From: Zanthoxylum bungeanum
Taxonomy: Eukaryota; Streptophyta; Magnoliopsida; Sapindales; Rutaceae
Length of the DNA: 64,000 bases
NCBI GenBank assembly: GCA_019454045.1
Contig: SKCR01021372.1
Span: 1 to 64,000 of the forward strand
Direction: 5' to 3'
The position numbers and the translations under genes are program-made. Below are positions 1 through 8,870 of this stretch, one piece after another (position 1 is the stretch's first letter; each line of letters opens with the position of its first letter). The notes beneath the pieces are model-generated. The model searched no databases and was not told the origin of the DNA. It saw nothing but the letters and a program-made list of their open reading frames with translations.

Positions 1-113
1 ACCACCATCAATAGGAATCTACTCGAGTCGAGTAACATATGTTATCCTTTGACTATAGGATAACATTAATTTTGGGTGAGATCCTCCGCACTTTGATGCC
101 AGGTATGTGACAC
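1..113 (+). repeat. Family-X LTR fragment (right part)
   Basis: This stretch matches 13689-13801 almost base for base. There it is the continuation of a Copia-type LTR that begins TGTTGGAGTTGG at 13255. It contains the CGAGTCGAG block and the 'gatcctccgcactttgatg' block, which also appear in diverged form near 37860-37945. It has no coding content. It is cut off by the window edge on the left and fused to a Gypsy tail at about 113. Confidence 0.6.
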
Positions 114-700
114 AAACGATCCAGCCACTCAAGGAACATTAGATGTCACCACCGGTAATATGGTAGAGCCTTTTCAAGTGCCAGCAGGGCCAATCACATG
201 CCAAAGAGCTAAGAATATCAGAGACGCAATGGCAGGGCTAGCACAGAATGCCACAATCGAGTGTGACGTACAACTCCGGGGCATAATGGCAACACATGGG
301 GCTTCTATGGAATGGGTCCAAAGCTATTTCACTTGACCTAAGTCATAACAGAATTGACGCACCAGTAATTCAGAAGTCAAGTATCTTTCGACGAATCATG
401 CCGAATTCATCCAACACTAAATATACGGCCAAGACAAGACTTATTAGGCTTCAAAAAACATCATTATGTCTAAATACATAAAGACCGACCACAATTTTGG
501 GGATGTTTTTTCAAGGAGACAATTCAGACATGACTTTGTAGTTGTTTGCATGCTTGTTTGTTTGTTGTTCTTGTTTGTGATTTCTATATTCCAATTATTC
601 TAGCTGTAAGATTTCTTTGAATTGAGTCTACGTATTTGTAAATTCTTACTCGCATTACTCCATTTGCCCTATATTGGTTTCTTGTCGTTTATGCTAGCTT
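114..700 (+). pseudogene. Ty3/Gypsy pol C-terminal tail plus 3' non-coding fragment
   Basis: This is a copy of 13802-14383 and a relative of 19150-19560 in Gypsy-B. The start encodes the end of a Gypsy polyprotein, with the GPITCQRAK motif that resembles the usual GPITRARAK tail of plant Gypsy Pol. The reading frame is damaged near 295-350 relative to the sister copy. The rest is 3' untranslated and probably LTR sequence. At 691-700 (ATGCTAGCTT) it is joined to the remnant of the Copia-A 5' LTR. Nothing upstream of the C-terminal tail of Pol is present here. Confidence 0.65.
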
Positions 701-802
701 TGTAATTATGATTCCGCCATGCTTCAAGTCTTTTATATATATCCATTTATAGTATTTCATGAATGCTTAATCTTTCCTTGGGACATATAATAGAAACCAA
801 CA
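698..802 (+). repeat. Truncated 5' LTR of Copia-A
   Basis: This is the last ~105 bp of the LTR, matching 9190-9297 (AGCTTTGTAA...GATTCCGCCATGC...) and ending in CA directly before the primer-binding site. The other ~1.87 kb of the 5' LTR is missing and replaced by the Gypsy tail, with TAGCTT shared at the join. The element therefore has no U3 promoter on its 5' side. Confidence 0.85.
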
Positions 803-803
803 A

Positions 804-818
804 TGGTATCATGGAGCC
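804..818 (+). other. Primer-binding site, tRNA-Met type with 2-nt insertion
   Basis: TGGTATCATGGAGCC begins 1 nt after the LTR end. The usual plant site complementary to the initiator tRNA-Met 3' end is TGGTATCAGAGCC. The first eight bases match, TG is inserted, and GAGCC then follows. The same form is present in Copia-H (57579-57593), while Copia-D has the canonical TGGTATCAGAGC. Confidence 0.75.
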
Positions 819-819
819 A

Positions 820-1470
820 TGGTTAAGCATGAAATACTTTAGGTTAAAATTTGACAAGATTGGATGATTTTTCCCCAATATCTTCACCTTGGCCGAATGG
901 CATGAAGAAATTGATATAAGCATGTTCTTGTGAAATTTGATGAATAAGAATGCTTGCATGTATATAGAATGATATTATATGGAATCAATTTTATGAAAAA
1001 TGCATTGGATGATTTTTTCCCCCAAAATTTTGACCTTGGCCGAATGGGTGTGGTAAATTGATAAAAGCATGTTCTTGTGAAATTTGATGAATAATATGCT
1101 TGCATGTATATAGAATGATATTACATGGAATCAATTTTATGAAAAATGCATTGGATGATTTTTCCCCAAAATCTTCACCTTGGCCGAATGGCATGAAGAA
1201 ATTGATATAAGCATGTTCTTGTGAAATTTGATTAATAAGTATGCTTGCATGTATATAACATGATGTTATATTGAATCAATTTTATGAAAAATGCATTGGA
1301 TGATTTTTCCCCTAAACTCATGCCTTGGCCGAATGTGTTGCTACTTGGAGTGGATTGGAATTTTTGTGTTTAAGATCATTGGATGACTTAGAACGTGTAC
1401 GGAACGTAGATTAGTAATTCAATCGGATTGAAAAGCAAATCGACACAAAAACTCACCTTGGCCGAATACA
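820..1470 (+). repeat. ~145-bp tandem repeats in Copia-A leader
   Basis: TTGGCCGAAT recurs at 889, 1036, 1180, 1325 and 1459, a period of 134-147 bp. Each unit also carries ATGCATTGGATGATTTTTCCCC and GCATGTTCTTGTGAAATT-like blocks. Related arrays occupy the same place in Copia-D (about 29040-29780, minus) and Copia-H (57700-58200). No coding potential is conserved. Short ORFs across the array on the minus strand are repeats of each other and are not considered genes. Confidence 0.85.
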
Positions 1471-3356
1471 TAAGACATGTAAAGGAGTTGATTTTTTGTT
1501 AAAATTAATGTTGGACATTTATTTTGAACAATACATGATTAATAAATTAAATGGGTATTTTTTTGAAATATTTGGTTTAATATATTAATCTTGGTATTAC
1601 ACTTTAATTAATTGGACTTTAATGTTTGGAATATTAAAATTTAATTAATGGGCTTAATTGGTGAATTGGGCTTTTAATATTGTATTTGGGCATAATGGGC
1701 TTGGTTGGACCAAGTGGATTTGGGCCAAATGAATTGGATCCAATTTGGGCCTAAATCACTCCATTAAGTCCAAATATAATATAATGGGCTTTAATAATTT
1801 AATTGGGCCTTATGGGCTTGAAATTGGTTTTATGGCACTTAAGGGTGATTCCTTATTTGGGCTTGGTAATTGGGTATGACCCACATTGACCAAAGCCCAA
1901 GCCTTAATAAATCAATTGAAAGCCCATTTGACTTGAATTAAATTAAACATTGGATGTTAGTTGGGCTTTGAGACCCAATAGAATTGGATTTAGAATCTAA
2001 GTCTTTAAAGCACATTAAAAGTGTAAACATTTAATTTGGAATTAAATAATTGAATTAGTATTGAATACGAATTAAATTAGATTTAATTAGTAGTTCGATA
2101 TAATTCGCGAATTCGTACCTTATGTACTTATTCTAAATCGAGTTGGACTCGCGCAAATCAAACCGTTGTTTGAACATTGGATGATCACTTTAACAAAGAC
2201 TAATTAATTGGATTAGATTGGTTGTAAAAGCATGTCTTGTTTGAATATATATGTATGTGATGAATGAATAGTGTATATCGGATGGATATTAGAAGGGAAA
2301 GGGTAATTTTAGAAATTATTGTAAATTTGGAATTTATAAATTGGACCTGCGTGTCCAGCCTTATCTCTTTATCTCTTTGTATTCTCTTCTCACCTAATTC
2401 CCCTCAATGTAAATGAGGTTTCTCTTATTGTGTTATGTATTGGGTAGAAGTAGAATAGTGCTAACGGGGAGAGGAAAGGGAGTGATTTGTTCTAGGAACA
2501 AGTTGTTGTTTATATATCCATCCGCATATCACTATTACTTTACTTTACGACGCGCTTTATGATGTTTTAGAAGCATGCTTAAGGGTGTATGATGATGAGA
2601 CCTAACAAAGATAATTAATTGGTTGCCAATTACGCAAAAATCCCTCAAACAATATTAAGCGATTTTCCTTCCGTTGAATGATTCTTTCTCAAGATCCGAA
2701 TTGGCATTGGTTTATTGGCCAAAGTCAAGACCTTTGTCAATTGAGGATGTGTTTGAATCATGAGAATTTTGTTCCACATCGGTGTCCTGTCCAAGTTGTG
2801 ATTTGTTGGCCAAAGTCAAGATCACTTCTTGTCCATCGACATTGATTACGAAATTTTCCTTGTCAATGGGTCCCGCTTAACTGGAATCATTAGGTTTGTT
2901 GTGCCAAAGCCAAGGCTTAGTTGATTCAGAGGAAATGGTTAGGAAAATGTATTAGATACATTGACATATGTTTAGATATATATGTTTCGGACTTGGATGT
3001 CCACCTACCGGATCTAGGAATTGGATGGGATCCAATTGATCTTCGAGATCTACCTAGTTAAATATCATACAACTTGTTGGCCAAAGTCAAGGTTGTGTGT
3101 TATTTAACGGGATCCTAGCCCACTAGGAAATTCTATTTCCCGAGTTGTCTACAGAGGGTTAGAAACTTGAAGAAAATAGTGGGAGGCTATTATTGAATTT
3201 GCAATTTCATTCAGATATTTAGCCTTACGCGTCTTTCAAAATTATTTCGTCAATATTTTAAATAATTAGTTGGACTAATATATTGTTATTTTTATATGTA
3301 ACAGTTTGACTGTACCCATAACATCGTGACTTTATAGTTGGACTATAGTTGTCAAG
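1471..3356 (+). other. Copia-A leader, non-coding
   Basis: No reading frame here is shared with the D or H leaders. It holds a cluster of TGGGCT/TGGGCC motifs (about 1645-1990), palindromes centred on TGG or TAG (for example 2032-2050), two small hairpins (2343-2356 and 2402-2418), TTGGCCAAAGTCAAG repeats (2715, 2806, 3077, plus a variant near 2900) and three palindromes just before gag (3265-3279, 3301-3313, 3333-3347). The same order of blocks is seen in D, G and H. A leader of ~2.5 kb is unusual for a Copia element. Confidence 0.7.
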
Positions 3357-4197
3357 ATGATTGGCAAAGGTAATATCCACGACATAATCATGGGCGATAA
3401 TGTCTTCAAAGGGACAAACTTTGCCGACTGGGAAATGAACCTCAAGATAGTGCTTGGGGCTGAGAGGATACTGTATACTATTCAGAGACCTCTCCCGCCT
3501 AAACCCACTGAGCCACTGGAGCTAGAGTTATGGAAAACTCATAGTGATGATTGTGACCAAGCTCAGTCAGTTATGCTAGCTGCAATGACTCAGCATTTCA
3601 GACGCCAGAATAGGGATTTGGATCCCTATAACATGATGGCAAGATTGCGTGATCTTCACCGCACCAACAAGCGGATGAAGAGGTACGAGCTAGTAAGGAA
3701 ACTCTTCCGCTCCCGGATGACAGACGGCGCATCAGTTGAAGCCCACGGGCTCAAATGATTGCCGATATTGATGAGTTGGCCAATATGGGAATAGTCTTGG
3801 AGGCTGATCTGACTATAGATATGATCTTGCAGTCACTTCCTGATACTTGGAAACAAATCATAGTCAACTACAGTTGATGGATACTGACGACACTCTTGGA
3901 GAGTTGTTGTCTGTGCTGAAGGAGTCCGAAAGGAACTCCTAAAGGGGAGCAAGCGCGAGGCGCATTTTGCATTGACCTCTCATGCGCCAAAGGGTGGCCC
4001 CAAGGCAATTGGAGGTGCAAGGAAGAAGAAGTTCAAGAAGAAGGGTAAAGGCAAGTTGACAGTGGCTTCTAGGAAGCCAAAGGACAAATCTCGCGACATC
4101 TGCCTCAACTGCGGCAAGAGGGGTCACTGGAAACGTGACTGCCGAATGAGCATTGTGCAGAGGGAGGATATCAAGGCTGGCAAGGCCATTGCCTCTG
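3357..4197 (+). pseudogene. Copia-A gag (capsid/nucleocapsid), broken
   Basis: Gag would form the virus-like particle and bind the genomic RNA. The N-terminal part (3357 to about 3750) reads well and contains DNVFKGTNFADWEMNLKIVLG and the helical RRQNRDLDPYNMMARLRDLH region. A one-base loss in CACGGGGCTC near 3750 shifts the frame. Continuation 3755-3877 ends in another frameshift, and a third follows near 3930. The C-terminal part from 3972 has a basic stretch and a complete zinc knuckle, CLNCGKRGHWKRDC (CX2CX4HX4C). The ATG at 3357 aligns with the Copia-D gag start. There is no stop between gag and protease, so Gag and Pol were one frame. Confidence 0.88.
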
Positions 4198-5545
4198 GTA
4201 TGTTTGTTATTGAGATAAATATGAATACTTCTAGTTTTAAAAATTGGATTTTTGATTCTGGTTGTGGTGCTCATATTTGTACTGATGTGCAGGATCTGCA
4301 TGATAGCAGGGTGCTGGCATCAGGGGAGATGGATCTACGGGTCGGAAACGGAACACCAGTTGCTGTTTTGTCGTAGGGACTTTTGTTTTAGTACTGCCCT
4401 CAGGGCATGAACTTAAACTTTTGAACTGTTATTTTGTGCCTAGTTTAACTAGGAATATTATATCTGTATCTTTGTTAACCCAGCAGGGTTACACTTTTGT
4501 ATTCAGGAACACAGGGTGTTATTTATATAAAAATGATACAGAAATTTGCACAGCTGTTGCAAATAACGGTCTTTATATTTTGAATATAAATGAATCTCCT
4601 AAAATGACAAACAAAAGGCTCAAAAGGAGTAATCTAAAAGATGAAGCTTATATGTGGCATTGTCGTCTAGGACACATCAACAAGACTCGCATATCCACAC
4701 TTTCAAAGAGTGGGTACTTGGACGAATTTGATCCCAATTCATATGACGTCTGCGAATCTTGTCTTTTAGGCAAAATGCCTAAATCACCTTTTAGCGGTAA
4801 AGGTGAACGTGCCACAGAACTGTTAGCTCTCGTTCATACTGACGTATGCGGGCCCATGTCTAGCCAGGCTAGAGGTGGATTTCACTACTTCGTAACCTTT
4901 ACAGATGATGCATCTCGTTACGGTTATGTGTATCTTATGAGACACAAGTCGGAAACTTTTGAGAAATTCAAAGAGTTTCGACACGAAGTGGAGAAACAAA
5001 CAGGGATGAGTATCAAGACATTACGGTCAGACCGTGGTGGCGAATACTTAAGTTATGAGTTTCAAGATTACTTGAAAGAATATGGTATTCTTTCACAGTG
5101 GACTCCTCCTGGAACACCACAATTAAACGGTGTGTCCGAACGGAGAAACCGCACCTTGTTGGACATGGTGAGGTCAATGATGAGTCGCACTGAGCTACCA
5201 ATATCCTTCTGGGGATACGCATTAAACAGTGCTATACTTATTTTGAATAAGGTACCGTCGAAGTCTGTTAAACAGACCCCATATGAGATATGGACAGGAA
5301 GGAAACCAGGTTTCTCTTTCCTAAAGATTTGGGGATGCTGGGCATATGTTAAACGTTTGGAAGGCACCAAACTTGAACCCAAATCTGATAAATGCCTTTT
5401 CGTTGGATATCCTAGGGAAACCAAAGGATATTACTTCTATTACCCACAAGAGAACAAAGTATTTGTTGCTCTACATGCGGTTTTCCTTGAGAAGGAATTC
5501 CTAAATGCAGTGGTTAGTGGAGTGGAGGAAAGTAGAACTCGATGA
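4198..5545 (+). pseudogene. Copia-A protease and integrase region
   Basis: The aspartic protease motif WIFDSGCGAHIC is at about 4243-4278. A one-base loss near 4373 puts a stop at the end of that frame. The integrase frame 4421-5545 is otherwise long and clean. Its HHCC zinc site (H80, H85, C111, C114 of this frame) lies in WHCRLGH and CESC. The catalytic triad is D141 (HTDVCG), D204 (RSDRGGEY) and E240 (VSERRNR), with exactly 35 residues between the last two. The C-terminal GYPRETKGYYFY region is typical of Copia integrase. A 2-bp insertion near 5520 breaks the link to RT. Confidence 0.9.
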
Positions 5546-6619
5546 AGATCGTAGTGATACTGTTCCTGGCAATGAATCAACGACGGAACAAGAACAGACC
5601 ATCCGGGATGAGTCTGTACCACAAACTTCACATACACAAGGACCGCGTAGGTCGGAGAGAGTCAGAACAGTACCTGAGAGGTATGGGTTCCTGATCTCAC
5701 CTCATATAGATATTAATCTTATTGAGGATAATGAGCCGGCTACGTATGAGGAAGCGATACAAAATATCGATTCCGCTTTATGGCAAGAAGCCATGAAGTC
5801 CGAGATGGATTCCATGTACGCCAACCAAGTTTGGACACTGGTTGATGCACCAGAAGGCGTAAAGCCTATTGGATGCAGATGGATCTTCAAGAAGAAGACC
5901 GACATGGATGGCAACGTACAAACGTACAAGGCTAGGCTTGTAGCGAAGGGGTATCGTCAACAATATGGTATTGATTATGACGAAACCTCTCACCCGTTGC
6001 CATGATTAAATCCATTCGGATAATGCTTGCAATAGCTGCATATTTCGACTTCGAGATATGGCAAATGGACGTTAAAACCGCTTTCCTTAACGGAAACCTT
6101 TTGGAGGATGTTTATATGCAACAGCCTGACGGTTTTATCGTACCTAGACTTGCAAACAAGGTTTGCAAGTTAAATCGATCCATTTATGGATTGAAGCAAG
6201 CATCACGGTCATGGAATCAGCGTTTTGATGAGATCATAAAGGAATATGATTTCGTGCAAAACGCAGATGACCCTTGTGTATACAAGAAGGTTAGTGGGAG
6301 AGCACTTACTTTTATTGTCCTTTATGTCGACGACGTATTGCTTATAGGCAATGACATTCCCATGCTAACGTCGGTGAAAGCTTGGCTTTCATTAAAATTC
6401 TCCATGAAAGATCTGGGAGAAGCAGCCTTTATTCTTGGAATAAAGATCTACAGGGATAGATCTAGAAAGCTGCTTGGACTCTCCCAGAGTACATACATTG
6501 ATAAAGTGTTGAAGAGATTCAACATGGAACAATCCAGAGGGGATTGGTTCCAATGGTACGTGGTACCTCTCTGTCTAAGGACATGTGTCCTAAGACTCAG
6601 GAAGAGAGAGACCACATGA
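5505..6619 (+). pseudogene. Copia-A reverse transcriptase, frameshifted
   Basis: Two frames carry RT. Frame 5505-6005 has the N-terminal WQEAMKSEMDSMYANQVWTLV and GCRWIFKKK...YKARLVAKGY segments, then loses one base in the 'SPVA' region near 5987. Frame 6002-6619 has motif A (QMDVKTAFLNG, catalytic D23 of that frame), YGLKQASRSW, and the active-site motif YVDD at residues 108-111. All three RT aspartates are present, so only frameshifts, including one near 6545, prevent translation. Confidence 0.9.
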
Positions 6620-7308
6620 GTCGGATACCGTTCGCCTCGGCAGTCGGATCGATCATGTATGCCATGATATGTACACGACCTGATGTCTCATATGCTTTGA
6701 GCATGTGCAGTCGCTATCAGGCCGATCCAGGTGAAGGTCACTGGATAGCAGTTAAGAATATCCTTAAGTATCTTAAACGAACTAAGGATGCTTTCTTAAT
6801 TTATGGAGGTGGAGAACTTGCGGTATCTGGGTATACCGATGCAAGTTTCCAAACCGACAAGGATGACTACAAGTCGCAATCCGGGTACATTTTTTGCTTG
6901 AATAACAGAGCAGTGAGCTGGAAATCTTCCAAGCAAGATACTGTTGCCGATTCAACAACAGAAGCGGAGTACATCGCTGCATCTGAAGCAGCAAAGGAGG
7001 CAGTTTGGATCCGAAAGTTCCTAATCGGATTAGGAGTAGTTCCGTTAGCAGCTGAGCCCGTTCCATTGTATTGTGACAATAACGGGGCTATAGCACAGGC
7101 TAAGGAACCAAGGTCTCATCAACGGTCCAAGCATGTTCTTCGACGTTATCATCTGATTCGAGAGATTATACATCGTGGCGATGTAAAAGTCGAGAAGGTC
7201 ACATCAGATGACAACATTGCAGATCCGCTGACGAAAGCTGTTCTACAGCAAGTTTTTGAACGACACATACATAGTTCGGGTATTAGATGCTTGAGTGACT
7301 GGCTATAG
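6544..7308 (+). pseudogene. Copia-A RNase H and Pol C-terminus
   Basis: This is the RNase H domain, which degrades the RNA strand during reverse transcription. Visible motifs are CTRPDVSYALSMCSRY, GYTDASFQTDKDD (first catalytic Asp), DSTTEAEYIAASEA (Glu), YCDNNGAI (Asp) and the C-terminal KHVLRRYHLIRE...IADPLTKA block found at the end of Copia Pol. The frame ends naturally at the TAG at 7306-7308, immediately before the polypurine tract. It is intact apart from the upstream frameshift. Confidence 0.9.
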
Positions 7309-7322
7309 GCCAAGTGGGAGAT
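7309..7322 (+). other. Polypurine tract of Copia-A
   Basis: GCCAAGTGGGAGAT lies between the Pol stop codon and the 3' LTR. Copia elements use such a tract to prime plus-strand DNA. The same sequence, on the minus strand, abuts the LTRs at 23765 and 55420, and in mutated form at about 32686. Confidence 0.85.
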
Positions 7323-8372
7323 TGTTAGACATTATGTCCCATAGCGTCACTGTTTGTAAATGATATTGTATTATTGTACAAAATTAACTATGTGATAATG
7401 AAATTGCCTTTTGCCGTTTTGTAATATTATTTACTTTGACTTATAAATGGCGAAAGTCGCATATGATTAGTACCTGGACGTGAGAATGATATGAGACAGT
7501 ATCAGTCCCCAAAGGTTTAATCATTAAATATCCCTAGTCGTAGTATTATCGAGACTGGACATCGATAATGCGGAATAGACTAGTATTGCGTTTGTGCACG
7601 TTGTGAAGGCACGACGGCATAGTTCTCATATATTTAAGTATTGGATACTTATGCAAGTGCGATAGGAGGTTGTGTTTTACCGATGGTACGGAAAACAGCT
7701 TCGCTCTGGATAGACCCCGCGGAATCCCATTGGTAGTATGTCTACGTGTCTATGGGAGGCCGCATCAGGGTAGGTGTATATGGTCTTAACCTGAGACTTA
7801 CATCGCTAGTACTTGCGACAATCGGTAAACTTTAGTTTTGGTTGGGGACCTTAACCGGTTCTGTGTACACCTCTTCTGGGTTTATCGAGAATCGTAGTGT
7901 ACTGGATGTGATGTCAAGATGGAAGTATCGCTTCAGACATATGGAGGTGATGATCACGCAGGACACAGAACTAGTACTCTATAAAAGGTTGCAACCGTCG
8001 GGACAATATGACAAGGTCAGGATTGTCCGATTTAAAGAGACTAGTTGCTTGATGTCCGATATATGTTTCGTACGGGGCAGACACATCTCCAGCCCCAGGC
8101 CTAGCATGTGATCATCCGATACTGGATCGATGTACGCAATACTACGGTATACTACGCCTGATACAGATCTTATATTCCTATAAGAATATTTCTGGAGAAT
8201 TGGGTAGGCATGGCGCTTTGCTAGAAGCCAACCTTGTCTTGTAAATCGGTAAAGACGTAGTACGAGGTACGTACGTGTTCGGATTATCCGACGACCGTAT
8301 TTACTGCCAAAATATCCGGAGATCTCTTGGGTCGCTTCCTGAAGATTCACCTATGATATTTGATTCGGACTT

Positions 8373-8617
8373 AATTAATCTTGGATTAATTGCGGAGAAA
8401 CTTTATCTTGGATAAAGTGCCTAATTTAGAGAGAGAGAACGATTAATTTGGAATTAATCGATAAAATTATTGTATTCGATATAATAATCGAAATTCGATT
8501 TCGACGCGAAATTAAAATTAGATTTTAATTCGGGCATACGAGTTAATTTAGAATTAATTCGTAGCGACGTAAATAATAATTTCGCTAGGAGCGATTATTT
8601 ATTTAAATCCGATTTAA
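8373..8617 (+). repeat. Array of eight short palindromes in the LTR
   Basis: Inverted repeats with tiny centres follow one another: 8373-8391 (AATTAAT/ATTAATT around CTTGG), 8400-8418, 8440-8460, 8475-8492, 8510-8530, 8539-8561, about 8570-8600 and 8603-8617. The same series exists in the LTRs near 21340-21630, 22440-22740, 30480-30780, 54060-54375 and 56650-56930. No protein is encoded. Function is unknown. Confidence 0.8.
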
Positions 8618-8747
8618 TTAACGTCGCGACGCTAGCTCGGTATTTCGGAAATATCGAACCCGAATGCGTGAGTGGACGTGGGCCCACTTTCATTTGGAAC
8701 GTGTGGGGCCCACATGACACTTGTCATTATATGCATTATTTTATTGA

Positions 8748-8870
8748 TAAGGCATTGCATGTTAATAGTGTACAAAACACTCTAAGGCATTGCATGGTGA
8801 TAGTGTGCATTACACTCAAAGGCTTTGCATGGAGTTTGAGTGTTTGACACTCTAAGCCATTGCATGGTTT
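8748..8870 (+). repeat. Short direct repeats GGCATTGCATG in the LTR
   Basis: Four imperfect copies of AGGCATTGCATGG occur between about 8750 and 8865, separated by AGTGT...ACACTC stretches, giving a 30-40 bp period. They lie just before the AT-rich segment that may hold the promoter. TGCATG is the core of RY-type elements known in plant promoters; relevance here is inference. Confidence 0.6.

Noticed and set aside
884..1194. Overlapping minus ORFs with repeated SSNFTRTC-like peptides
   Set aside because: They are translations of the 145-bp leader tandem repeat. Frames are not kept in D or H.
3939..4301. 120-residue minus-strand ORF
   Set aside because: It is antisense to the gag zinc-knuckle region of Copia-A. 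The plus strand has clear domain motifs, and equivalents in the other copies are just as much shadows.
7842..8111. 89-residue ORF in the LTR, seen again in other LTRs (for example 22978-23346 minus and 56116-56397)
   Set aside because: It recurs because the LTR is repeated. Start positions and frames vary, it is broken in the 32000 and 54800 copies, and it shows no domain. A conserved LTR peptide was considered, but the changes do not look protein-preserving by eye.
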